Of a stretch of DNA of 64,000 bases, positions 8,938 through 17,250 are shown piece after piece. Location: positions 1 through 64,000 of the forward strand of contig CAYPBK010000004.1 of assembly GCA_964408955.1 (NCBI GenBank), read 5' to 3'. Within the stretch, counting starts at the first letter, position 1; every line of letters begins with the position of its first letter. The position numbers were made by a program, and so were the translations under genes. This DNA comes from JAAYKT01 sp964408955. GTDB lineage: Bacteria; Bacillota; Clostridia; Lutisporales; Lutisporaceae. The notes under the pieces were generated by a model. That model was given only the letters and a program-made list of their open reading frames with translations. It made no database searches and was not told the DNA's origin.

Positions 8938-9726
8938 TTGAAAATCAAAGGTATTATTTTAGCTGTTTTAATGGTTGCACTTATATTGCCCGGTAATGTC
9001 TATGCTGCGGATGCCCTTTACCGATTTATGCACAACGACCATTTAGCCTTGATAATAGGTGAGATAGTTACAGTAGAGGAGAAATCCATAGGCGTCAGAG
9101 TGGAAAAAAACATAGTAAGCGCAAAGGATTTGAATGTCTCAGCGGTCATCAATCAGGTGAAGCTATCCAATGCGGACATCAGGTATCCCTTTGATTACGT
9201 GTTTTATAGCTCCGAGGAAGATGGGGAAAAGGCAGTTCCCGCTATGGGAGATTATATACTAATATCTCTGGCTGAATCATGAAAGGGGTTTAAAAATGCT
9301 TGGGGAGCATATAAGGTTGATTCATTGGACTACAAAACTTTATCCGTTGTTTTACCTGAGAATGCAAATATTTATTCTAAAATGGATGCGGCAGCTATCA
9401 AAGCCTTTATTAACAGTGATGGACAGATGACGGAATTCGCCTTTGACGGCAGCGAAAGGAAAGTCTATTCCGGTGATACCGTAATCTTTGACGGAAGCGG
9501 CATGGAGGAGTATCCCGGGAGAGTGGAAGAGATTGAAAATGTTGTTGAAAAAGAACCTAAAGAATCTTCGGCTATAGGAATTATAGGAGGTGCCGACGGT
9601 CCAACATCGATTTTTGTAGCGGGCGGCGGAATCAAAGCATTATTACCATCAATGATAATTATAGCTTTTGTTTTCTTCGCTTTAGGTTATGCCTTGGGCT
9701 TTTATAGAAATAAAAATCAAGATTAA
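8938..9726 (+). CDS. secreted or membrane-anchored protein with GGADGPTSI motif, interrupted by an in-frame UGA
   Basis: Two open segments in one frame (8938-9279 and 9283-9726) are joined by a single TGA at 9280-9282 and make a 262-residue protein. It has an N-terminal signal-like segment ending GNVYAA, a globular part, an IIGGADGPTSIFV motif like that of sodium-pumping decarboxylase beta subunits, and a C-terminal transmembrane helix with a basic tail. The start TTG at 8938 fits AGAGGTGAAAGG best; the upstream GTG at 8929 overlaps the site. The residue at the UGA (position 115, in AES-x-KGFKNAW) is in no redox motif I recognise. It could be selenocysteine, since a good hairpin follows, or a nonsense mutation of a sense codon such as GGA. 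The function is unknown. Confidence 0.6.
9283..9310 (+). promoter_or_regulatory. candidate SECIS-like hairpin after the UGA at 9280
   Basis: ATGCT (9296-9300) pairs perfectly with AGCAT (9306-9310) around a TGGGG loop. Eighteen bases lie between the UGA and the loop, and G is the second loop base, so spacing, stem length and loop all meet the bacterial SECIS consensus. The stem is only five pairs, so chance is possible. Confidence 0.35.
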
Positions 9727-9838
9727 CAAAAAGCCTCATTATGCCGATATAATACTTAAAGGTAATTCACTTATTTTGTTGTAAGGAGATAGCCAAATAG
9801 GTGTCTTAAGCTATTATTTAAGCATGGAGGCGAAAGAT

Positions 9839-10888
9839 ATGAAGATTGACAATTCATCAATAGCTATGACAGGACAGTCTGCCCGAGTGGAAACTTATAC
9901 AAAGGAAGAGTCCCTTCAGGTGTGGGGAGATAGCAGCCAGACGAAGAATCAGAATAATTTTAAAGGCATATCCATAGATATTTCAGAGCATGCTAAGGCT
10001 TTAAGTCTAAAAATGTCCGAGCTGAAGGAAACACAAATGCCGGATTGGGAAATCAGCGATAAGGATAAGGATAAGATTTACTTACTCCAAAAGATGATTG
10101 AGTTTCTGACTGGTAAGAAAATGAAATTCTATATGCCTAAGGGTCTTAAACAAAATAGATCTAGCCACAATGCCCAGGCTGCCGGTAGCCAAGGTCATGG
10201 CAATATTCAACAGAAAAAAGGCTGGGGGGTTATCTATAATTCTTACGAATCCTATTCTGAACACGAGGTTATGACCTTTAGCGCAAAAGGTAAGGTACAG
10301 ACGGCGGACGGTCGGACAATTAATCTGGAAGTGGACCTAAATATGAGCCGATCTTTTGCTTATAGCAATAGTATAAGCTTTAGGGCGGGAGATGCCGTAA
10401 TGGTAGATCCTTTAGTCATTAATCTGGGGAATTCCATCCCGGGATTGACGGATGAGAAGTTTGAATTTGATTTGGATTCTGATGGTATTATGGATCTTAT
10501 ATCCTTTCCGGAGTATGGAAGCGGCTTTATCGCATTGGATTTAAACGATGATGGAATAATCAATGACGGCAGGGAATTATTCGGGACACAAACAGGAGAC
10601 GGATTCCATGAGCTTTCCCAATATGACAATGATGGAAACGGTTGGATTGATGAAAATGACCCAATATTTGATAAGCTTAGAATCTGGACTAAGGACGAAA
10701 ATGGTGACTATAAGCTTTTTGCTTTAGGACAAAAAGGCGTAGGGGCAATTTATCTGGGAAATGTTGAGACAGATTTTGGCTTAAAGAATTCTGGGAATGA
10801 AGCTTTAGGTGAAATTAAGAAGACAGGTATTTATTTAAACGAAAACGGTTCAGCCGGAACTATACAGCATATAGATATAGCTATTTAA
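9839..10888 (+). CDS. EF-hand/VCBS-like calcium-binding-type protein of unknown function
   Basis: A protein of 349 residues with no signal peptide or membrane span. The C-terminal half carries Asp-rich loops of the EF-hand/dockerin type: DLDSDGIMDL, DLNDDGIINDGRELFG, DNDGNGWIDENDPIFDKLRIW. This arrangement is seen in VCBS/RTX-associated C-terminal domains of clostridial proteins. The N-terminal part has no recognised domain. The start chosen is ATG at 9839, preceded by GGAGG with eight-base spacing; the ATG at 9824 overlaps that site. It is probably a calcium-dependent structural or exported protein; the role is unknown. It converges with the P-II gene. Confidence 0.72.
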   Translation: MKIDNSSIAMTGQSARVETYTKEESLQVWGDSSQTKNQNNFKGISIDISEHAKALSLKMSELKETQMPDWEISDKDKDKIYLLQKMIEFLTGKKMKFYMPKGLKQNRSSHNAQAAGSQGHGNIQQKKGWGVIYNSYESYSEHEVMTFSAKGKVQTADGRTINLEVDLNMSRSFAYSNSISFRAGDAVMVDPLVINLGNSIPGLTDEKFEFDLDSDGIMDLISFPEYGSGFIALDLNDDGIINDGRELFGTQTGDGFHELSQYDNDGNGWIDENDPIFDKLRIWTKDENGDYKLFALGQKGVGAIYLGNVETDFGLKNSGNEALGEIKKTGIYLNENGSAGTIQHIDIAI

Positions 10889-10948
10889 TGTCAGGGCGCG
10901 TCTATTACAACATAAAATGAGAATACATTTCGATAAATAAGCTAATTA

Positions 10949-10983
10949 ATTGCAGGGGCAGATAAACATATCACCCCTGCAAT
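10949..10983. terminator. hairpin between convergent genes
   Basis: ATTGCAGGGG and CCCCTGCAAT form a perfect 10-bp stem with a 15-base loop between the converging EF-hand-like gene and the P-II gene. There is no long T tract, so it may be a weak bidirectional terminator. Confidence 0.45.
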
Positions 10984-11014
10984 TTCATGGTACTAAAGAG
11001 TAATAAACAGAATT

Positions 11015-11677
11015 CTAATTTTGATAAAGTCCTATGGCTTTGTTTACGTCCATGACAAATACTATGCCTCTTCCCGGGTCACAGATTTTTAAGCGATCTT
11101 TAATGGCATTTACGATAGATTCCGATTGTTCTGTATTTGCCAAGATTAGAACTATATCTTTCTCCGGTTCAATTTTTATGTTGAATAATACTGCCTTTTC
11201 CTGTGTTCCCGTGCCTCTCCCATGAATTACCGTTCCGCCGGATGAGCCGGCTGTCTCTGCAGCTTCTAGAACGTCGCCGGAAAAGCCTTTATCCACAATG
11301 GTAAAAATACATTCGTAGTTCATTTTATTTACACCTCTCTTTTCAAGGTTGGATTCATTATTTAAACATATTTCTTTTGACAAATATTTTAGAGGTATGG
11401 AAAAAGCTATACCATTACCGGATTTATCCAAGTTAAACTTTTTTGACATAGCTTCATACATTCTATTCTCTAAACCTTTGTCAATAATAGTAATAAAAAT
11501 TTCCTTTCTAACATCATATGCGCCCAGCTTATGCAGCCATTCAGCTCTTACCGTTCCTCTCCCTAAAAATACTGTTCCTTCTATTCCACCCAGCTCCTTA
11601 GATAGCTCCATAGCTTTGCTTCCTTTGCCGAAATCTAATATGCAACTGAATAAAATGTAATTATCAGTTGGCTTCAT
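11015..11677 (-). CDS. tandem P-II-like regulatory protein associated with DUF1538 transporter
   Basis: A 220-residue protein made of two GlnB/P-II-like ferredoxin folds in tandem (about 1-105 and 115-220). Each repeat has a central GRG turn (FLGRGT; IHGRGTG) and ends in a GIxF strand (GNGIAFSIP; GRGIVFVMD). The second resembles small P-II proteins of the DUF1538 context. P-II proteins sense nucleotides and gate transporters or enzymes. The start ATG overlaps the end of the transporter gene by 14 bases and has GGAGGTGA upstream, so the two are translationally coupled. A regulatory partnership with that transporter is inferred from this coupling. Confidence 0.8.
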   Translation of the reverse strand: MKPTDNYILFSCILDFGKGSKAMELSKELGGIEGTVFLGRGTVRAEWLHKLGAYDVRKEIFITIIDKGLENRMYEAMSKKFNLDKSGNGIAFSIPLKYLSKEICLNNESNLEKRGVNKMNYECIFTIVDKGFSGDVLEAAETAGSSGGTVIHGRGTGTQEKAVLFNIKIEPEKDIVLILANTEQSESIVNAIKDRLKICDPGRGIVFVMDVNKAIGLYQN

Positions 11678-13151
11678 GGCTTATCACCTCCGCTTTTTTT
11701 GCTTTAAACTTAAAAATCAGTCCGAGTATTTGTATTGCCACCAAAGGGGTCATTGCCACCATAGCAATTACACCAAAACCGTCTATTAAAAGATTGGCAG
11801 TGGGTATCGCATTGGCTGCCCCTTGGGCAAAAGCTAATATAAACGTGGCAGTCATCGGACCAGATGCCACTCCACCGGAATCGTAGGCAATACCTACAAA
11901 GATTGGGGGTACTATATAGGATAAAAAAGCTGCAAAGCCAAAACCGGGCAATAAGAAATGCCATAATTTAAGTTCGGGTATCATTATTCTAAACATTGAC
12001 ATAGATACTGCAAAAGCAATTCCAATGGATAATGTAACTAGAATGATTTTTCTTTTAATATGCCCTGACGTTACTTCCTCAACCTGTTGTGTTAAAACAT
12101 ATACAGCAGGCTCAGCAAGGACAATTACCATACCCAATAAAAATCCTATAACAGGCAATGCCCAAGTATGATTGGTAGCAATTCCTTCACCTAGAGCCCT
12201 GCCAACCTCCATGAAGCCGGCATTAACTCCAACTAAAAACAAGGCAAGGCCTAAAAACGAATAAAACAAACCTTTTAAAATCGCATTTCTTTGCTTTTTA
12301 TTCAATTTAAACCTTACCTTATTAAAAATCAAAAATAATATCAGTAAAGGAATGATAGTAAGAATGGATTCCTTTAAAAACTGTGGAATTATCTGCAAAT
12401 AGGGTGCCCAAATTCCGATGTGAGGAATAAAAGCATCCACATGTCCCTGCATATTATTTAAATTTTTTATTATTCCCATCGCTAAAATGGCTATAATAGG
12501 ACCTGCCGAAGCCTGCCCAACCATACCAAAGCTATCCTCTTCCATAGTGTCCCCGCCTTTAAGCCGGGATACACCATAGCCTAAAGCTAATATAAAAGGT
12601 GTAGTCATGGAGCCGGTTGTAGCACCTGAAGCATCAACAGAAAAAGCTAAGAATTCCTCGGATGCCCATATAGCTAAAAGGAAAATTATAAAATAGGCGG
12701 TAGAAAAAATTTTGTTTAAAGGATTGCCTTTAATAATCCTTATAAGCCCGATACCTACCATTAGCCCTACTCCCACGGAAACTACCATAAGGAAAAGAAA
12801 ACCGGAGACTACTCCCCCTGTGGCTAAGCCCACCTGACGGGCAAGTATCTGTAAATCCGGCTCCGCTACATTAATAAGGAAGCCCAGTATGAAGCCTAAA
12901 ATGCCCACATAATATAAATTATTTGTTCTGGCTATTGTTTCTCCCATAAGACCACCGATCTCCACAATACCCAGATGGGCGCCAAATAAAAAGATTCCTA
13001 GACCTATGATTACCATAGAAGAGCCTATGATAAATCTGAAAAGCATATCAGTAGCTATGGGTACTATAGTGAAATGTAAAACTAGAACCAGGATTGTAAT
13101 AGGCAAAACTGATAAGGAGACGTCTTTTAGATTTTTTATAAATATGCGCAA
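11664..13151 (-). CDS. DUF1538 family membrane transporter, both halves fused (UmpA-UmpB type)
   Basis: An integral membrane protein of 495 residues with about 12-14 hydrophobic segments. Two homologous halves are visible: each has a LxxGxxxGIxEIG/MEVGxxxGE segment (GAHLGIVEIGGLMGE; GVNAGFMEVGRALGE) and an LAEPxxxxLxxQV motif (VAEPDLQILARQV; LAEPAVYVLTQQV), followed by a SGPMTxxFILA-type helix. That is the DUF1538 pattern. In Halomonas, separate UmpA and UmpB proteins of this family act together as a Na+(Li+,K+)/H+ antiporter; here both are one chain. The start chosen is TTG at 13151 with AAAGGAGG upstream, shorter than the maximal frame. The P-II gene follows with overlap. Confidence 0.82.
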   Translation of the reverse strand: MRIFIKNLKDVSLSVLPITILVLVLHFTIVPIATDMLFRFIIGSSMVIIGLGIFLFGAHLGIVEIGGLMGETIARTNNLYYVGILGFILGFLINVAEPDLQILARQVGLATGGVVSGFLFLMVVSVGVGLMVGIGLIRIIKGNPLNKIFSTAYFIIFLLAIWASEEFLAFSVDASGATTGSMTTPFILALGYGVSRLKGGDTMEEDSFGMVGQASAGPIIAILAMGIIKNLNNMQGHVDAFIPHIGIWAPYLQIIPQFLKESILTIIPLLILFLIFNKVRFKLNKKQRNAILKGLFYSFLGLALFLVGVNAGFMEVGRALGEGIATNHTWALPVIGFLLGMVIVLAEPAVYVLTQQVEEVTSGHIKRKIILVTLSIGIAFAVSMSMFRIMIPELKLWHFLLPGFGFAAFLSYIVPPIFVGIAYDSGGVASGPMTATFILAFAQGAANAIPTANLLIDGFGVIAMVAMTPLVAIQILGLIFKFKAKKAEVISHEAN

Positions 13152-13389
13152 ATATCCCCCTCCTTTCTTAAATGTTAAAATGCACAGTCCCATTATACCA
13201 ATCTCTTAGCTAATTGTGAATATAAACCGGTATACTTTTGTTATACTTGTCACTTTGTGCAGTTTTATAGTAAAATATGCCTATAAAGTTTAAAAGGCTG
13301 GAATAAACTAAGTGAGTCTTAAAAAATAGTTTAACATTTTACGCTACAATAGTTTTAGTTAAGGTAAAATTCCTGGAAAGGAGGAAGCT

Positions 13390-13461
13390 ATGTTTATTGC
13401 AAGGCAGCCTATTTTTAATAGGAATTTGAATGTATATGGATATGAGCTGCTGACGCCATAG
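13390..13461 (+). pseudogene. N-terminal remnant of an EAL/HDOD (YuxH-type) signalling protein
   Basis: A good ribosome site (AAAGGAGGAAGCT) precedes ATG and 23 codons reading MFIARQPIFNRNLNVYGYEL and three more residues, then TAG. This is the characteristic first segment of EAL-HDOD (YuxH-like) proteins, which begin with xxARQPIFDRNLNVYGYELL. The rest of the gene (normally about 400 residues) is absent; three bases later the converging acylphosphatase gene ends. A deletion appears to have removed the body of the gene and left its start region and upstream sequence. Confidence 0.75.
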
Positions 13462-13463
13462 AT

Positions 13464-13826
13464 CTATTTAGCTATTAAAAAGCTTTTTTCTTGTTCTATT
13501 ACCGTGATTTCTGTCATTTTAACTTCCTTAACAATAGCCCTTTTAAGTGATTTCATGTTATTAATTAAAAAAATTATTTTTTCTTTTTCGCCTTGTATCT
13601 CAGCCTCAACACTTTTATCTTCTCTATTTTTAATCCATCCCGTCAGGCTGAGTCTTTCTGATAGCGTAGCAACTTCCAGACGAAAGCCCACTCTTTGTAC
13701 CAAACCGGTAAATACGATATAATATCTCGCCACAGGAGAGGAGATGAAACAAGGCAGCTTTGTATTGTTGGTTTTATTTATTACATATTCTTTTTTTAGT
13801 TTGCTTATATAACCGGACAGACTCAA
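13464..13826 (-). CDS. acyP: acylphosphatase
   Basis: Hydrolyses acyl phosphates. The C-terminal 88 residues form the acylphosphatase fold with both catalytic residues: Arg49 in the phosphate loop VQRVGFR and Asn67 in LTGWIKN. The family is usually about 90 residues; this protein has a 30-residue N-terminal extension of no known function. The start is TTG at 13826 with GGAGG at suitable spacing; an internal start closer to the domain is possible. Its 3' end abuts the remnant of the EAL/HDOD gene. Confidence 0.85.
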   Translation of the reverse strand: MSLSGYISKLKKEYVINKTNNTKLPCFISSPVARYYIVFTGLVQRVGFRLEVATLSERLSLTGWIKNREDKSVEAEIQGEKEKIIFLINNMKSLKRAIVKEVKMTEITVIEQEKSFLIAK

Positions 13827-14007
13827 AAATCATACCTCCAAACATTAGTTTTATTTACATACTATAACATATTAATAAAAAATTCAAAATCTTTTCCTTT
13901 GCTTTTTTTATACAATTAAGTTATGGTACAATAAAACCATAATAAAAAAATTTCCATGGATTGTATTGAATTATTTTTTAGCGCTATGGTTTTATAGGAG
14001 TGAAATA

Positions 14008-14118
14008 ATGAGTTATAAAAATTTGCCCTGGTATAAAAGGATACCCCCATGAATGTTTCTATATGCACTGTTTGCAGTTGTTTATGGAATATATATTTTA
14101 GTGAAAAAATTTATTTAA
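14008..14118 (+). pseudogene. small membrane-protein frame interrupted by UGA
   Basis: A GGAG site lies seven bases before an ATG that opens MSYKNLPWYKRIPP, then TGA (14050-14052), then in the same frame MFLYALFAVVYGIYILVKK and two more residues before TAA. Read through, it is a 36-residue single-span membrane protein with a basic-aromatic N-terminus. The UGA is at a place where Trp would fit (TGG to TGA). The hairpins that follow have no G at the start of their loops, so they do not match a SECIS. It is most likely a nonsense-mutated small gene, or a chance frame. No function is known. Confidence 0.35.
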
Positions 14119-14174
14119 ATGGTTTTTGAAGGAAATTAGTGAATGGCACATACAACGGAAAGGAGGCTTCCATA

Positions 14175-15182
14175 TTGAAAAATGAAGTAAAGTTGGAACA
14201 ATGGGGACTATTATGTGAAGAAGCAATAAAGCTTAAAAAGCTTCAGCCATGGAATTATATTTGGGATTTGGATTTAATAGAAATAAGGCTGCCCGATAAT
14301 GAAGAACCTTTTTTTTGCAGCGTTATGGGTAAAGCAGGTTATAATATAGCTATCGGTGTTTATGAAGGTTATGAGGCTATTAATGAATTTTATTATGTGG
14401 CAGAAAAGGACGATATCTCCCCGGATCAATTAATTCGATATCAAAACAACTTAATGTGTTTTTTTGGAGACCGGGAAGAATTATCGAGAAAAGATTTGAA
14501 ATTAATAAAGGATCTTGGATTGAAATTCAGAGGTAGAAAAGAATGGATTTATTTCCGACATTTTGAGACGGGCTATGTTCCATACTACCTGAATGAGACA
14601 CAAGTAACCAAGCTCACACAGGTTTTTCAACAGCTATATACGGCATTAACGGAATTAATTCAGGGGAAATTAAAAGTAGATTTTGAAAATAATTATTTTT
14701 TATATAGGGGATATGATCTAAAAAAGGAGTTATGGGTTACCAAGGAAAAGGAATTTAATGTGCCGGCAAGACAGATACCATCAACTCTTATAAAGGATGA
14801 GCTGCTTATAACAAGATTAAAAAGATTAAAACAAAAATTATTTAAAATTGAGCTGGACACATTTTATTTGAATTTCAGCATAGAGGATAAAGGCTTCGAC
14901 AAACCTTTTATCGCTAATCTTCTACTAATTGCCGATAGAGGAGCGGGTGTTGCTTTGGACCAAAAGATGCTTACTCCTAAGGATGATATTGCCGATGAGG
15001 TATTGACAATGCTTGTTAATCTGATGATGGAAATGGGCAAGCCTGCAGCTATTTATGTCAGAGATGTTTATATGGCAGGATTGATATTTGATTTGTGCCG
15101 AAAGCTGAATATAGCAATTAATATAGAAGGCAGTTTAGATACCATTGACAGTCTTTGCGATGAGATCATGAATAATAGTTAA
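14175..15182 (+). CDS. uncharacterised protein, DUF7309/DUF6930-like
   Basis: A soluble protein of 335 residues. The N-terminal part (W..L.DLDLIEIRLPD...FFCSVMGKAG.NIAIGVYEG) resembles the DUF7309 pattern found in many Firmicutes, and the C-terminal part resembles DUF6930; both assignments are from memory. There is no catalytic motif, signal peptide or membrane span. The start chosen is TTG at 14175, which has AAGGAGG eight bases upstream; the GTG at 14139 has no such site. It lies 27 bases before tag. Function unknown. Confidence 0.7.
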   Translation: MKNEVKLEQWGLLCEEAIKLKKLQPWNYIWDLDLIEIRLPDNEEPFFCSVMGKAGYNIAIGVYEGYEAINEFYYVAEKDDISPDQLIRYQNNLMCFFGDREELSRKDLKLIKDLGLKFRGRKEWIYFRHFETGYVPYYLNETQVTKLTQVFQQLYTALTELIQGKLKVDFENNYFLYRGYDLKKELWVTKEKEFNVPARQIPSTLIKDELLITRLKRLKQKLFKIELDTFYLNFSIEDKGFDKPFIANLLLIADRGAGVALDQKMLTPKDDIADEVLTMLVNLMMEMGKPAAIYVRDVYMAGLIFDLCRKLNIAINIEGSLDTIDSLCDEIMNNS

Positions 15183-15209
15183 TAATACATGATAAACGGG
15201 GTGTATTAT

Positions 15210-15785
15210 ATGAAACGTTGTAAATGGCCGGGAGAGGACGCCCTATATGTTAGGTATCACGATGAAGAATGGGGAGTTCCTTCCTTTGATGATGGAAAAC
15301 AGTTTGAGTTTCTTGTACTTGAATCTGCGCAAGCTGGACTTAGTTGGATTACTATATTAAGAAAAAGAGAGAACTATAAAGCTGCTTATGACGGCTTTGA
15401 CCCTTTTAAGGTAGCTTCCTATGATGAAGTAAAGATTCAGGAGCTTTTAAAAAATGAAGGAATTATTAGAAATGAAAGAAAAATAAGAGCTTCTATAAAT
15501 AATGCGAAAAGATTTTTAGAAGTGCAGAAAGAATTTGATAGTTTTTGCAATTATATTTGGGGTTACGTGAATTTTAAACCAATTAAAAATCACTGGACAG
15601 AAGAATCAGAAATACCAGCTAAAACAAAGCTGTCAGAAACTATAAGTAAAGATATGAAAAAGAGAGGCTTTCAATTCTTGGGACCGATAATAATTTATTC
15701 TCATATGCAGGCTACAGGCTTAGTAAATGACCATATCAAGGATTGCTTCCGATATAAGCATTTAAATAAATATAATCAAGGGTAA
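15210..15785 (+). CDS. tag: DNA-3-methyladenine glycosylase I
   Basis: Removes 3-methyladenine from alkylated DNA. Family marks are the N-terminal RCKWPGxDxLYVRYHDEEWG, the AGLSWITILRKRENYKAAYDGFD segment, and the C-terminal HMQATGLVNDHIKDC. Together they supply the Cys/His zinc site (Cys4, His17 and the HxxxC pair) of Tag. Length is 191 residues, normal. The start at 15210 follows CGGGGTGTATTAT. A second alkylation-repair gene, ogt, lies 10 kb upstream but is not in the same operon. Confidence 0.93.
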   Translation: MKRCKWPGEDALYVRYHDEEWGVPSFDDGKQFEFLVLESAQAGLSWITILRKRENYKAAYDGFDPFKVASYDEVKIQELLKNEGIIRNERKIRASINNAKRFLEVQKEFDSFCNYIWGYVNFKPIKNHWTEESEIPAKTKLSETISKDMKKRGFQFLGPIIIYSHMQATGLVNDHIKDCFRYKHLNKYNQG

Positions 15786-15818
15786 TTCCTTTGACTTTAT
15801 AAGAATTACCCTGAATAC

Positions 15819-16352
15819 TTAATCTACGTTTTTTGCTGTCTCGTATATTCTATCTATATCATCATCTTTCAATACCTTATTAATAACAAATGCAATAATC
15901 AGTATTATTGGGATATTTAATGAGAGTCTTGTCAACATAAATTTTGGCCCTAAAGCCCCATACTCAAATAGAAGCATTGGAATCTTCGTTGTTGACCAAG
16001 CCCCTATAAGTATCAGTATATTTATAAAGCTCGTGCCTTTTTTCATGAATGCAGCAGCAATGGGGAATACTACATATAAAGGTCCGGCGGCAGAAGAGCC
16101 GATTAAAAAGGCAATTAATGCACCTAATAAGCCTGAGCCTTCTCCCATAAATTTAACCATAGTTTCCCTTGGCACCCAGACATCCAGGAGTCCCAGGAGG
16201 ACAAATACGGGGGGCAGTATAAACAGCATTTCACGGATGCTGATTTTTATTGTTCCAACGGCATTTATAGCCATGTTTTTATTCCATAAAAACATTAAAG
16301 CTAAAATAGAAAAGGCTATTATAAATATCAGATATTTTTTTATTATTTTCAT
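15819..16352 (-). CDS. permease, second half of a split DUF318/ArsP-like pair
   Basis: A 177-residue membrane protein with about five hydrophobic spans. The motif region GALIAFLIGSSAAGPLYVVFPIAAAFMKKG resembles the central helices of the predicted permease family (DUF318, ArsP/YraQ-like). Its partner ends one base upstream, and both halves have the same internal layout (G..G..GA.I....PxxVxFPxAAxxxxxG), so they likely form one transporter. The PadR regulator upstream shares the operon. The substrate is unknown; ArsP members export organoarsenicals, but nothing here confirms that. Confidence 0.75.
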   Translation of the reverse strand: MKIIKKYLIFIIAFSILALMFLWNKNMAINAVGTIKISIREMLFILPPVFVLLGLLDVWVPRETMVKFMGEGSGLLGALIAFLIGSSAAGPLYVVFPIAAAFMKKGTSFINILILIGAWSTTKIPMLLFEYGALGPKFMLTRLSLNIPIILIIAFVINKVLKDDDIDRIYETAKNVD

Positions 16353-16353
16353 T

Positions 16354-16833
16354 CTAAACTACCACCTTTCCTATAACAAAAGCTACGAAAAAGGACAGTA
16401 TAAAAGCTAATGAGTTTCTTAAAATTGTAAACTTTTTTCCGAAAAACTTGATTTCTAAAGGCATAGTCAATAGGCCTACCATTGTTAAGGTGGATGCGAA
16501 TGCACTTATCTGCATATATCCTGCACCGTTTTGTATCAAAATCGCGGCCATGGGAAAGGCAACGAATGCAGGAATTAGCGTAATAGAGCCTATTATTGCC
16601 GCAGCAAGAACACCCAACCAGCCAGATGAGTTACCTATAATTTTGCTTATAGTATCTGGACTGAATAAAGCAATGATAATACCAATGAAGGTAATCATGC
16701 CAAGCATCTGAGGTAATATATTCTCAAAGGATTTCCAAGCTTTTAAAAGTGACTTCTTGGTTTTTGTTTTATCTTTAAAAAATGAAATTGTCAGTAAAAT
16801 AAATGCCAAAGAGTAAAAAATCTTATTATGCAT
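16354..16833 (-). CDS. permease, first half of a split DUF318/ArsP-like pair
   Basis: A 159-residue membrane protein with four to five spans. The diagnostic central region reads GVLAAAIIGSITLIPAFVAFPMAAILIQNG, matching the equivalent stretch of the downstream partner. The gene starts 12 bases after the PadR gene and ends one base before its partner, so all three are one transcript. The start ATG follows AAAGGAG. Single-chain permeases of this family are about 300 residues or more, so the pair together approaches that size. Substrate unknown. Confidence 0.75.
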   Translation of the reverse strand: MHNKIFYSLAFILLTISFFKDKTKTKKSLLKAWKSFENILPQMLGMITFIGIIIALFSPDTISKIIGNSSGWLGVLAAAIIGSITLIPAFVAFPMAAILIQNGAGYMQISAFASTLTMVGLLTMPLEIKFFGKKFTILRNSLAFILSFFVAFVIGKVVV

Positions 16834-16845
16834 TTCATGTCTCCT

Positions 16846-17211
16846 TTACTTCAAACTTTCGTACTTATTGATTATGGATATAATTCTTTCTTTTCTGTTT
16901 CGTAATAGTAAAATCCAATTATCTAAGGCTATTTCACCTTTTTCAGTAATGGAATATATTCTTTTTTTTGGACCTTGCTCGCTATCTGTCCAGGAAGACT
17001 TAATCAAAGCTTTGTTTTCCATGCTTCGTAAATTTCTATATATCACAGAAATATTAATATTATCCTTATCCAATCCAAATTGGTCCAGTTTGTCAATCAA
17101 GCGATACCCATGGGAAGACTCCTCCATTAGCAAACAGAGTAAACATGCTTCCATAAAGCGCCCTGTTTTACTATGCGTTCCCGGGCAATGATCCTCTACA
17201 TCATAATTCAT
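16846..17211 (-). CDS. PadR family transcriptional regulator
   Basis: A winged-helix repressor of the PadR type. The wHTH core includes ACLLCLLMEESSHGYRLIDKL, ISVIYRNLRSMENKALIKSSW and the wing KRIYSITEKGEIALDNW. It carries a short Cys/His-containing N-terminal tail (DHCPGTHSKTG) ahead of the domain. The start ATG at 17211 follows GAGGAGG. It is the first gene of an operon with the two permease halves, and a palindrome lies 40 bases upstream. The effector is likely whatever the permease exports. Confidence 0.87.
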   Translation of the reverse strand: MNYDVEDHCPGTHSKTGRFMEACLLCLLMEESSHGYRLIDKLDQFGLDKDNINISVIYRNLRSMENKALIKSSWTDSEQGPKKRIYSITEKGEIALDNWILLLRNRKERIISIINKYESLK

Positions 17212-17250
17212 AAAATCCTCCTCAGGTGCTATTTGCATCATTACTATATG

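Noticed and set aside
4844..14052. Genome-wide UGA reassignment to Trp or Gly
   Set aside because: At least six genes in the window end in TGA, and Trp is written TGG throughout, so UGA still works as stop.
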